The notes under the pieces were generated by a model. The model did not search any database, was not told where the DNA came from, and saw only the letters and a program-made list of their open reading frames with translations. Positions 28,404 to 39,200 of a DNA stretch of 64,000 nucleotides are shown here, one piece after another. The DNA is from Ophthalmolycus amberensis. Its lineage: Eukaryota; Chordata; Actinopteri; Perciformes; Zoarcidae. The position numbers and the translations under genes were made by a program. The first letter of the stretch is position 1; every line of letters begins with the position of its first letter. The stretch lies in contig JAFEUB010001128.1 of the NCBI GenBank assembly GCA_024529925.1, positions 117,222 through 181,221 of the forward strand. Reading direction: 5' to 3'.

Positions 28404-30686
28404 ATGACTCAAAACGAAACTAACAAGGAGTTTCAGCTAAAAAAGCATGACATACTCTGCAACAAGTCTGTACAATACCGTGTTTTAGACTTCATTGGAG
28501 AAGGATGTTTTGGCAAAGTTGCCAAGTGTATCAATTTAAATACATCCGAGGTTGTGGCCATCAAGATCAACAAAGAGTTGACAGATCACGTCGCAGAAGT
28601 GAAAATGCTGGAACAACTCAGGACCCTCGACCCAGAGGAAAACAACTTGGTAAGATTCGAAGACAGTTTCATATTCAAAGGCATGTCTTGCATCGCCTTC
28701 CAGATGCTGGACAGGAGCCTTTGGGATTTGTTGGATGAGGGACCACTGACCCTTCATGAAATCCGCCCCATTGCACGTCAGCTACTTGTAGCATTTAAAG
28801 CCCTGAAGGGTATCGACCTCCTTCACACAGACCTGAAACCTGACAATGTCATGCTCGTCAACCACCAGGATGAGCCCTTCAAGGTGAAATTAATTGACTT
28901 TGGTTTGGCCATTCCAGCCTCAGAAGTAAGAGAAGGAATGAGTATGCAACCTTGTGCATACAGAGCTCCAGAGGTGACCTTGGGCCTCCCCATATCTGAA
29001 GCCATCGACATGTGGGCACTGGGCTGTCTCCTGGCAGAACTGTTTTTTGGCCGGGGCCTCTTCACTGACAACTCAACATACAACGCAATGAAAACTGTTT
29101 GCCATCTACTCGGCCAGCCAGAAGACCACCTGCTGAATGCTGGAAAGTACACCAACCAGTATTTCAAGAGGGATTACTGCTCTCCCAATTCAAGATGGAG
29201 ACTAAAGACATCAAAAGAGTTCAAGGAGGCAACCGGTCTCCGGACAATTTCAAAGTGGGATTTTGACACTGTCGGAACTTTGGAAATAGCAGTAGAGTTC
29301 AACTCAAATGCAAATACTTGTGTTGAACATGACGACATAATGGCATTTTTAAATCTCCTCAAACGGTTGCTCGATCCAAATGCTGCAACAAGAATCACCC
29401 CCAGTGAAGCCCTAGACCATTGTTTTGTTACAATGGCTCACTTGGTAGATCACATGGAGACCTATTCTTATCCAAGTGCTGCCTATGATTTGATGACCGT
29501 CTCCCCCCCATTTGATTCAGATGAATCAACTGACTCAACAGATGGATTCTCAGACACAGACAGCTCCAGGTATGAGACCGCAGACTCCATAGCATACAAT
29601 GGTGATCCTCCAACTCCACAAGAACCAATTCAGATACAAAAGAATGACATACTCTGTAACAAGTCTGTACAATACAGAGTATTAGACTTAATTGGAGAAG
29701 GAGGCTTTGGAAAAGTAGCCAAGTGTGTCAACTTGAAAACAAAGGAGATTACGGCCATCAAGATCCACAAAGACCTTATAGATCACGTCACAGAAGTGAA
29801 AATGCTGAAACAACTCAGGACCCTCGACCCAGAGGAAAACAACTTGGTAAGATTCGAAGACAGTTTCATATTCAAAGGCATGTCTTGCCTCGCCTTCCAG
29901 ATGCTGGACATGAACCTTTGGGATTTTATGGAACAGAGACAGGGACCACTGACCCTTAATGAAATCCGCCCCATAACACGTCAGCTACTTGTAGCATTTA
30001 AAGCCCTGAAGGGTATCGGCATCCTTCACATAGACCTGAAACCTGACAATGTTATGCTCGTCAACCACCAGGATGAGCCCTTCAAGGTGAAATTAATTGA
30101 CTTTGGTTTGGCCATTCCAGCCTCAGAAGTAAGAGAAGGAATGATTGTGCAAACTTGTGCATACAGAGCTCCAGAGGTGACCTTGGGCCTCCCCATATCT
30201 GAAGCCATCGACATGTGGGCACTGGGCTGTCTCCTGGCAGAACTGTTCTTTGGCGGGAACCTCTTCAATGACGACTCAACATACAACGCAATGAAAACTG
30301 TTTGCCATCTACTCGGCCAGCCAGAAGACCACCTGCTGAATGCTGGAATGTACACCAACCTCTATTTCAAGAGGGATTACTGCTCTCCCAATTCAAGATG
30401 GAGACTAAAGACATCAAAAGAGTTCAAGGAGGCAACCGGTATCCAGACAATTTCAAATTGGATTTTCGACACTGTCGGAACTTTGGATGAAGTAGTAGAG
30501 TACAACTCAAATGCAAATGATTTTGTTGAACATGAAGACACAATGGCATTTTTAAATCTCCTAAAACGGTTGCTCGATCCAAATGCTGCAACAAGAATCA
30601 CCCCGAGTGAAGCCTTAAACCATTGTTTTGTTACAATGGCTCACATGGGAGATCACAAGGATACCTATTCTTATCCAAATATATAG
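28404..30686 (+). CDS. Tandem double HIPK-like protein kinase, intronless
   Basis: This single open frame encodes 760 residues containing two complete Ser/Thr kinase domains of the homeodomain-interacting kinase (HIPK, CMGC group) type. Domain 1 is about residues 25-341: glycine loop GEGCFG 32-37, Lys54, Glu65, catalytic HTDLKPDN 141-148, DFG 165-167, APE 188-190. Domain 2 is about 424-742: GEGGFG 431-436, Lys453, Glu464, HIDLKPDN 542-549, DFG 566-568, APE 589-591. Both keep all residues needed for activity. The HIPK-typical segments LGLPISEAIDMWALGCLLAE and RITPSEAL support the family. An acidic Ser/Thr/Pro linker (about 358-412) joins them. The start at 28404 was chosen over the in-frame ATG at 28296 because the extra 36 codons come from a duplicated leader and TA-rich satellite. 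There is no homeodomain-interacting or PEST tail like that of full-length HIPK1-3. The substrate is unknown. It is probably soluble. Confidence 0.85.
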   Translation: MTQNETNKEFQLKKHDILCNKSVQYRVLDFIGEGCFGKVAKCINLNTSEVVAIKINKELTDHVAEVKMLEQLRTLDPEENNLVRFEDSFIFKGMSCIAFQMLDRSLWDLLDEGPLTLHEIRPIARQLLVAFKALKGIDLLHTDLKPDNVMLVNHQDEPFKVKLIDFGLAIPASEVREGMSMQPCAYRAPEVTLGLPISEAIDMWALGCLLAELFFGRGLFTDNSTYNAMKTVCHLLGQPEDHLLNAGKYTNQYFKRDYCSPNSRWRLKTSKEFKEATGLRTISKWDFDTVGTLEIAVEFNSNANTCVEHDDIMAFLNLLKRLLDPNAATRITPSEALDHCFVTMAHLVDHMETYSYPSAAYDLMTVSPPFDSDESTDSTDGFSDTDSSRYETADSIAYNGDPPTPQEPIQIQKNDILCNKSVQYRVLDLIGEGGFGKVAKCVNLKTKEITAIKIHKDLIDHVTEVKMLKQLRTLDPEENNLVRFEDSFIFKGMSCLAFQMLDMNLWDFMEQRQGPLTLNEIRPITRQLLVAFKALKGIGILHIDLKPDNVMLVNHQDEPFKVKLIDFGLAIPASEVREGMIVQTCAYRAPEVTLGLPISEAIDMWALGCLLAELFFGGNLFNDDSTYNAMKTVCHLLGQPEDHLLNAGMYTNLYFKRDYCSPNSRWRLKTSKEFKEATGIQTISNWIFDTVGTLDEVVEYNSNANDFVEHEDTMAFLNLLKRLLDPNAATRITPSEALNHCFVTMAHMGDHKDTYSYPNI

Positions 30687-31072
30687 ATATATATACACAT
30701 ATATATACATACATATATATATACATATACATATATACATACACATATACATATATACATACACATATACATATCCACATATATACATATATACACATAT
30801 ACACATATACACACATATATATATACACATATACACATATATATGTATACATACACATATATATACATATATATATACATATACATATATACATACACAT
30901 ATACATATACACATATATACATATATACACATATACACATATACACACATACACATATACATATACACATATATACATATATACACATATACACGTATAC
31001 ACACATATATATATACACATATACACATATATATATACACAGATATATATATACACATAGATATATATACCC
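30672..31072. repeat. Imperfect TA/CA-rich satellite after the kinase stop codon
   Basis: About 400 bp of interwoven ATATAC and ACATAT units begins at the last codons of the kinase gene. It resembles the short satellite in the leader. Apparent long Tyr-Ile-Thr and Cys-Val-Tyr frames on both strands are artefacts of the repeat. Confidence 0.95.
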
Positions 31073-31078
31073 CTAGGG

Positions 31079-31300
31079 TTCATTCTGTACACACGACATC
31101 ATTGCACTTCTGTTCATCCTGGGAGAGGGATCCCTCCTCTGTTACTTTCCCACAGGTTTCTTCCTCTTTTCTCCCCGTTAAAGGGGCTTTTGGGGGAGTT
31201 TTTCCTGTTTCGATGCGAGGGTTCTGGGACAGAGGATGTCGTATGTGTACAGATTGTAAAACCCTTTGAGGCAAATTTTTACAAATAAATAAATTAAATA
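31079..31300 (+). mobile_element. Dispersed teleost repeat, LINE-type 3' end
   Basis: The segment with GGGAGAGGGATCCCTCCTCT and ending in TTGTAAAACCCTTTGAGGC, then CAAATAAATAAA, is a 3' tail I recognise from many fish genomes. It holds no coding sequence. Its AATAAA at 31284-31289 could serve as a poly(A) signal for the upstream kinase gene; this is inference. Confidence 0.5.
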
Positions 31301-31310
31301 AAGAAAAAAA

Positions 31311-32520
31311 ACCTCCTCCGCGAATCGCCACCTTAACGTGGTGGAGGAGTTTGAGTGGCTCAGTGATCCTGGGAGCTATGTTGTCCAGGGCATTAGCCCC
31401 TGGTAGGGCAAACAGGTCTCAGGGGAGAGCCCAGACTAAGAGCGGTTCAAAACGACCCTAATGAAAATCAGCCCACGGACTTCAGCCACCTCGCCCGGAC
31501 CAGGAGGTGGAGCGATACCAGCTAGATATAGTTGGACTCACCTCCACACACAGCGCTGGCTCTGGAACCAAGCTCCTGGAGAGGGGTTGGACTTTGTCCT
31601 TTTCCGAAGTTGCCCAGAATGAGAGGCGCCGGGCGGGAGTGGGGATACTCACGAGACCCCGGCTGAGCGCCGCTGTGTTGGAGTTCTCCCCGGAGAACGA
31701 GAGGGTCGCCTCCATGCGCCTACGGGTTGCGGGGAGCAAATGGCTCTGACTGTGGTTTGTGCTTATGCACCAAACAGCAGTTCAGAGTATCCGGCCTTCT
31801 TGGAGTCGGTGGGAGGGGTCCTGGAAAGGGCGCCGCCTACCGACTCCATAGTTCTCTTGGGGGACTTCAACGCTCACGTGGGCAATGATGGAGAAACCTG
31901 GCGGGGGGTGATTGGGAGGAACGGCTTGCCCGATCTGAACCCGAATGGTGTTTCGTTATTGGACTTCTGTGATTGCCACGGTTTGGCCATAACGAACATG
32001 TTCGAACATAAGGTGGCTCATAAGTGTACCTGGTACCAGAACACCTTAGGCCAGAGATCAATGATCGACTTTGTAATCATATCATTTGATTTGCGGCCGT
32101 ATGTCTTGGACACTCGGGTGAAGAGAGGAGCAGACCTGTCAACTGATCACCACCTGGTGGTGAGTTGGATCAGATGGCAGGGGAACCGGTTGGAAAGACC
32201 CGGCAAGCACAAACGTGTAGTGAGGGTGAACTGGGAACGTCTGGCGGAGGACCCTGTCCTGGAGGTCTTTAACTCCCACCTCCGGAAGAACTTCTCACAC
32301 ATCCCAAGGGAGGTTGGGGACATGGAATCCGAATGGACCATGTTCAAAGCCTCTATTGTGGACGCGGCCGCTAGGAGCTGTGGCTGTCGTGGCGGCAACC
32401 CGAGAACCCGGTGCTGGACACCGGAGGTGAGGGAAGCCATCAAGCTGAAGAAGGAGACCTTCAAGGCCTGGTTGGCCCAGGGGTCTCCTGAAGCAGCTGA
32501 CAGGTACCGGCAGGCCAGAA
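31311..32520 (+). mobile_element. Non-LTR retrotransposon fragment: 5' region and endonuclease only
   Basis: It begins with a 5' leader (CGCCACCTTAACGTGGTGG and onward) typical of a common fish LINE, then the APE-type endonuclease coding region. The copy stops abruptly at about 32520 and gives way to unrelated AT-rich DNA, so reverse transcriptase is absent. This is the reverse of the usual 5' truncation and points to a later deletion or interruption. The clade is uncertain (L2, RTE or Rex-like). Confidence 0.8.
31507..32519 (+). pseudogene. LINE ORF2 endonuclease fragment, frameshifted and truncated
   Basis: The first part (31507 to about 31738) and second part (from 31740) are in different frames, with a shift of two bases near AGCAAATGGCTC. 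The second part shows endonuclease motifs LLGDFNAHVG, SMIDFVII and STDHHLVVS, so the fold's active-site signature is visible. The frame then reads through into non-LINE sequence and stops at 32598-32600. It cannot encode a working retrotransposon protein. Confidence 0.85.
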
Positions 32521-33241
32521 TTTGTATATTTCATGTATATATTTATTACTGTGTTTATTTATACATTTATGTGTTTAAATATGTACATTTAAAAACTTAG
32601 GTATCATATACTGTGTATATATATTCATAAAATTGTGAATCAATTAGTATAGTGGTTGATCTGCTGTTCAGATGCAGTTTACCGAATAACAGCGGCAGTG
32701 AATTAAAATCACTGGCAGTCAGAAGTGAGATTTGAACCCATGCCTCCATACAAACAAAAACATACAAACTTTACACAGGTTCAGGTGGTTGTATGTGCAT
32801 GACTACTAATCCTCAGATGTGAAATAACTTCTCTGACTCATGTAAAACTCCTACTCTTGTGTGTGTTTGTTTGCATGTGCATGTGTCTGTGTATTGTTGT
32901 CATCCCGCAGCGTTTCTGTCTCTCAGTTGTCATCTGCGCCACGGAGAGCACACAATCTGCAGAGTCATGGCGAGGAACTTTTCTTTACATGGAGGCTCTC
33001 ATCGGCATGCTGAGCAAACGTCAAAGTTTTCAGACCTTATAGTGTCAGATAAAGGTGGCAAAAAAAATAAATAAAGAAAAAACACCCCTCCTATACAGTT
33101 TTGTCAGTTTTCAAGTTATTTAGTAATTATTTGTATTTAAACTAATTCCGATATAAGTTGGTTCATTTGACATTTACAGTGACATTTAATGCACATGTAC
33201 AGTACCCCTACGAATGTACATGTGCATCTTTTTCCTAGCAT
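32521..33241. other. Intergenic DNA, no gene seen
   Basis: AT-rich sequence, then a region with a weak tRNA-like A box near 32646-32662 and a B-box-like motif on the other strand near 32729-32740. They are on opposite strands and do not form a gene. Confidence 0.5.
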
Positions 33242-33560
33242 CAGTGGCAGCTGGTGGAAAATTTTCTAGGTAGGGCCATCCTATCAATTTCAGCAAACAT
33301 CCCAGAATGATTTAATGCAAAAAAAATTAAAGTATCAAACACGCATTACTACTTTGCAGTTAAATATTTAACATGTATTCCAACACGAAAAAAGCAGTAA
33401 ATAACACTTTGATAAACACGTCAGGACATCTTATTTTTGTCACCCTCACAGGCAATTCAGTATAATATAAATATACGGTATAATATATATCATATAATAA
33501 TATTCAGTATAATATAAAACACACATACATATATAGATATTTAGATATATACACAGTATA

Positions 33561-33615
<55 letters not shown>

Positions 33616-34916
33616 TATAATATAATATAATATAATAGAACATGTTTATTTATTGAGATGCCCCTATGGACCTTGTTATAGGAGGTAAACATCAGAAGTA
33701 AACATGAAGTGTAATTAGGAATACTGATGTTAAATTAAGCTATGATGAGTTTTCACTGTTAATTTACCATCTCAATTGAATGTTGATGCCTCCATGACCA
33801 AGTTAAGCAGATGAGACTGGACAACTATGTAGAAGACAAGATGTTCAATTTGGCTCATATGTAGCTTGACAGAGTTCTCCATGTGTGCCCTGGTGTTCTC
33901 ACCAATACTGGGCTGAAAACATAAAAACATGTTACATCATGTGCAATCATCTTTCCATTCAAAACAACCCCTGATCAGTTTTTACATTTGCAAAAAGAAG
34001 TCTCAGATATGCAGGAGCGTGTGAGGAGTGCATTATGAAATTTGCAAACCCAACAATCCTAGCCACTAAGCGCGCTTAAGGCCTGAACTATGTGCAACCC
34101 GTGCTTTTTAAAAGGTCCAGTGCCAGGTTGCTCATCCATCCCCTTAGAGAAAAACAAAGCAAAACCAATGATTTGCAGAGATTTGGGAAAATGGGCAAGG
34201 GGTGATTGAAACAAACAATAAAGCAGTTCAGGGAGGTGGATTGAGGCAATTTCCTTCTGGACACTCAGTAATATCTTGGGTATCAGCTACATTAATCAAA
34301 TGATACTTTCAGACATTTTCTCACGCTGGCGAAACAAATATATGCTCCTTTTCTTTAACTTCATTAAATAGCTGTGGCCATCACACAGCAGCAGGATCAA
34401 TATACGCATGTCTCCGAACTGAGAGAGCGACTGTGCGCAATTGACTCGTGGCACATCAGTGGCAACTTCTGCTGATGTGGCATTGTGATACGGTAGTTTT
34501 ATCGACCTAAATGTCAAGTTTATGCAGTGAAATCACAGGGAACAGGAGTCCAACATCATCAAAGCAGTCGGTACATTTTTACTCTCAGCAAAAGTCCATT
34601 GTTTTCTCTGGAGAATCGCAATAGTTTTTTTTCCCCTGGTGTGTCAAGTGAATTATCACAAGGAGATTTCAGTTGCATGACTGTAATAATGTTTGCTTTA
34701 GTGGCATTCGCAGCATAGTCCTCATCGAACCACTTAAGCAAATACAAACAGTTTAGGTCTGATAATGAAAAGTGAAGTTATTGCAGTCAGCCTATAAATT
34801 ATACTGAAGTTTTCTCTGTGCTAAAATGCCTGTTTTTAAGCCGGGACAGGGATCTTAGTGTTTTGTAAACCATAAATTCAGTGCTAAAAAAATAAATAAT
34901 AACTATTCTGCCACTG
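33242..34916. mobile_element. Possible hAT-like element bounded by CAGTGGCAG ends
   Basis: CAGTGGCAGCTGGTGG at 33242 resembles a fish hAT terminus. Its first nine bases recur inverted as CTGCCACTG at 34908-34916. The 8-bp flanks do not match each other and no transposase is seen, so this is a weak proposal. A TA repeat at 33563-33612 lies inside. Confidence 0.25.
33563..33612. repeat. TA dinucleotide microsatellite
   Basis: About 50 bp of TA units followed by TATAATATAA-type repeats. Confidence 0.9.
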
Positions 34917-35489
34917 GCAGTATTTCACTTTAGACCTATCTACATGGGGTGTTGTATTATATTCTTTTGGAACATCACAGTGCTTCACAGAGGTCAACTT
35001 CCCTCAAATTAATTAAAAGGGTGGCTCCACCCAACTTACCAACAAAGCAAAAATTCGCAGAAATTTGCAGGTATAGCGCAACACTTTAAAGCTAATTTTA
35101 GATGGTGGCCAAACTGTGGAAAAACAACATCTGGGTCCCTCACGTGAAAAATACTTTTTCTGATTGACTTACATTGAGACGTCTGTAAATCAGTGGAGGA
35201 TTTTAATGATGTGAATCAACTTCCCATGTACAAACACTTGAAAATCACTTATCTAAATCATTAGGTCCTACAAGTTAGAAAATGCTTTATTAGCCCAATC
35301 CAGAGTTATTTTCCTTCCTCCGTTCAGGCGAATGAGCCCCAGAACGGGGCTGCACCAAGGGCTGGGAGGTGGGTTTAAAGGAACAAGCGCGCATGCTCTA
35401 TGGGCTCATGAATGTGGAAGATTGATTGCCTAAAAAGGTCCTGTTCAGCTTTCGGTTGTACTTAACTCTATACCCTCTCATGTCACTTC

Positions 35490-35640
35490 TGGTTGCAAAA
35501 AGTGAATCTTAGTGAAAACTAAGATGGCGATGGCCAAAATGTCAAACTAGAGGTTTCAAAACAGCAGTCCACAAACCAACGGGTGACGTCACTGTAACTA
35601 CGTCCACTTCTTATAGTCTACACTTCGCACCCACACACTT
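35490..35640 (+). repeat. Dispersed teleost repeat
   Basis: A segment containing AAGATGGCGATGGCCAAAAT, CAGTCCACAAACCAACGGG, TGACGTCACTG and ACGTCCACTTCTTATAGTCT closely resembles a short repeat I have seen across fish genomes. The family name and class are not assigned. Confidence 0.5.
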
Positions 35641-36044
35641 GACCTCGATGTAAAATTCAGCCTCTTAGGGCGAAAATTGTCGTCGCCAATGGATGGGGAC
35701 AATTTTGTGCACCGACCGAACAACAGCAAGACTGACTGGTCCCAGCTGATCAAATAAAGTTGAAGATGTGAGATGTCTCTGTAATCCAACACAATACAAG
35801 GGAGGTGAATAGAATTAGTTTGTGGTAAAGCATTTTAAAAGTATATATACAGTACATAATATATATATTTATTACAACATCTCTTTCCAGACAGAGCCAT
35901 TAATACTCTGGACAATCTGCACCCACAGACCTCACTGTCAACACTTTTCATACCCAACTTCCAAACTCATTGGACAAGGGATCCCCCTCCTCACAAATCC
36001 CAATGTAACCGCTGCAAACTAAATATAACATGTTTGTGAACTTT

Positions 36045-36220
36045 TTCAGGTGCCGGTAGGTGGATTTTGTTACCTTCAGTCGTGCCATGCTAGCGTTTCC
36101 CCCCTGTCTACAGTCTTCATGCTAAGCTAAACAGCTGCTTGCTGTTGCTAGCTTACAGATATGAGAGCAGAATTGATCTTTCCATCAGACTCTCGGCAAG
36201 AAAGCAAATATGCGTTCTTC
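36045..36220 (+). repeat. Dispersed teleost repeat
   Basis: The segment with CATGCTAAGCTAAACAGCTG, CTTACAGATATGAGAGCAGA and CTCTCGGCAAGAAAGCAAAT matches my memory of another very common short fish repeat. It has no coding content. Confidence 0.5.
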
Positions 36221-39200
36221 CTGAAACGCCTTCCCGTTAAGGCCAGTGTGCTATTGTGCACAGTTATTGCAAACTGATTGTTGTTTGTCAGATCCAACCT
36301 CTGTGTGGATTCGGCTCATGGTGGTCTGCTCGCTAACATAACTATGACTTGGCCATGTTTATTGCATCTCTGTAATCTCCTGCCAATGCGCTTCTCAGTC
36401 AACCCAACCAACAGGGTGAATGTAACTAATGGTTTGCTCCCAGCAACTCCCGCAGCACTCAGCCAGGCTATTGAATGAAAAGCTTTCGGCTAAGCGCCTA
36501 TCAAAACACAAAGTCCGTAAAAGTGAAGTAAATATGAACAGTCGTCCACCAATTTCTGTCTCTGTAAATCAAAGCATGCATGTGTTTTTTGAAGGGTGAT
36601 CGGTTGCAGGCAGTGATGTCTTTGGCCACGCATGATACAGGGACGCTATCAGGAGCACCGACACATTTCAGCACGCACAACAGTTATCCATCATTCTATC
36701 ATGTTTGTCTTGCAGAAAATGCTCCTCTGCCTTAATGTGATAAATACAAAGGGTGCTGGAGTGATGGGCTAAATATTCCACGAAAAACCTCAACTCTTGA
36801 GTCAACAAATGGATCCAAGAGAGGGGGAGCGGCGATGACACTGCCAAAGACACCCACCGCTGGCCTCCGTCTAATATCTGTCAAAAGTGTAAATCAATGA
36901 GTCCTGAAGACGAATGACTCGCCGCTGGATGTTGCGCGGCCAAGCATCCCTGCTCTGAATCCGAATTCCAGCATTTCATATGAATTTCGATGATTCTTCT
37001 GTAAACTTTTTAGCTGTGCATCACCTCACTCAGAGTGCATGGCAGGTTATAAATCAGCGAGCCCACGCTCCTGTTTCGGAGCCCAGTGCCGACTTCAGCA
37101 CTGTCACACTCGATGGCGACGGGGTGAAGGTGATCGACCAGGATCACACGGGCCAGAAAACAATACAAACTTCCAGCGAGCACCCGGTGGCACCAAACAT
37201 CTGCGTAACACATGTCTGCGGCACAAAACAGGGAGTGACTTGCACTCACACACATCAGCGACATGCAAGCACAGTCGATCAATATTTTGGCCCCTCTAAT
37301 CCTTCCTCAACAAGCTCTGCTCCCAGGCTCCGCTCCTCTTGTTATGCATAACTTCACTTTTCCTCTGCAATTTTCTCTAAACGCACATCATTACGGAGAA
37401 CATGGAGCTATCTCCAAATTTGCGGTCATGAACATTCTTACCAGGAAAGAAAAGTGAAATCTGATAACTCCAGATTATGCTGTTTGGTTACAGGCTTCCA
37501 CTGCACGGGGTGGGGGGGGGGGGGGGATTTGAATATTCCGCTTCTTGCGGATTTTAGATTTCTGCAATAATTGCTATTGTGTGTATTTATGTAGCTAAGT
37601 GGAGGCCTCTGAATGAAAACCACTTCTTGAAACAATGAAAAGAAAGTAAGATCAATGAACAGTAACCATGACTAGAATGACTGTGAATTTCAAACCTCAA
37701 CTCAGACCCTCTGAGAGGTTGTCGAGGTGCTTTATATTTCAAGTTGGAACCGTACAAAAAAAGGAAACACGGCTTGAATGAATGAACTTCACCAGCCGCC
37801 ACATTTTAGGATGAAGATGATGTGACTGTTGAACACAAGAGAGGAAAAAAATGTTTGGCTGGGATGTGTCAAAATTGTCACGTCGCTCCCAAATACTCTC
37901 TTAGAGATCAAACTTTCTCTTTAATGAGACTGCATGATGGTTTTGTAAGATAAGGCTCAAATGTGGAGTCCTCCAATATGATTTTTTTTTTACTGTAATA
38001 GAATTCCAGGAGGAGGGCAGAAATGCGTTCACGTGGAAATGGTCTCCGAAGCTTGTATGGATGAGTTTTTCTAAATTAACATCACTTCTGATGAATGCGG
38101 CCATCACCTGCAGCGTGTGCTGAAGTCTTGTGGAGCTAATCTCACGCATGGGGATGTTAAAACCTAGTTTCGCATTTTATGAGAAAGGACGATTGGCTGT
38201 TAAAACCAATCTAGCAGCACATAATATACTACATGTGGTAATACTCCGATCCACAACAAGCAGTCGCGCTACCAAGCGGGCTGTCAGGGGAGCAATACTA
38301 TCCGAAGCCTCGTACTGTGTGAGCAACGACAATTACCAGCGTGGTGCTGCTCCGACATGGGCCTGAATATTGTTCTTGGCACTGAAGTCGAGAGAGCGAG
38401 AAGAGCAGGAGAGTGAGGAAGCCTAATTGTGATGTGCCATAATTTCCCGCCCCGGGCCTCTCACTCAGGATATGGGTGAGGTCAAAGGTGCAATAGAGGG
38501 AGTCCATCAGAGGCAAAGCGTGCTGAAGTCATCTGTACGGAGTTATTCGCGGTGAGGTGAAAGCAACTTGGTCAGACAGGGGACCTAATCACATTTCAAA
38601 GTAAACACGGTGCCGCCGGCTCCAGAAGGCTATGTCCAAACATTGTTGCTAATTGCATCTGTCTTCATTTTCCGCAACTCACTGTATAACACCAACGAAA
38701 AAGAAATCTAGATGGAACAAGAACTATTTCGAAACCACAGAGAGCACCTCAAACGTACCTCAATTCTTCGTCCGTAGCTGTACATTTTAGAGATTGCCAA
38801 CTCTGATTGCTTCTGTCAGAAATCAAAATATAATGCCTGTGAAGTGTTTCTACTGGAATATTTCTCTTTTTTTTTTTCATACGACTGAAAAGGAAAATAT
38901 ATATACATCCTTGTCCCGTGTGCCATATGTGGGGGCTCCGAGAGCATGGAAACCTACGTAAGCACCAGTCAAGTAGTACAATTTGTGTTTTCAGATGGCT
39001 GCAAGTGATCTCCCGTATTGTGACATTTCAGTACACGAGGACTGCTCCAAGTTAAACAGGCGCCTTATGTCACAAGGATTTTTTTTCACCACCACATGTC
39101 CAGCTGCATCTCAAAGTTATGGACAGCTTGTTCACAGAGTGCTTTTACCGTCAAGTCCTGAAATCCCGAGAGTCACACCCGCTGCAGGTCACTGTGAGAG

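Noticed and set aside
30615..31092. Long open frames on both strands rich in Tyr, Ile, Thr or Cys, Val
   Set aside because: They are made entirely of TA/CA satellite, which has no stops in several frames.
32640..32745. tRNA-like A box (TTAGTATAGTGGTTGA) and B-box-like GGTTCAAATC
   Set aside because: The two motifs lie on opposite strands and no cloverleaf with a proper anticodon loop can be drawn; at best a tRNA-derived SINE relic.
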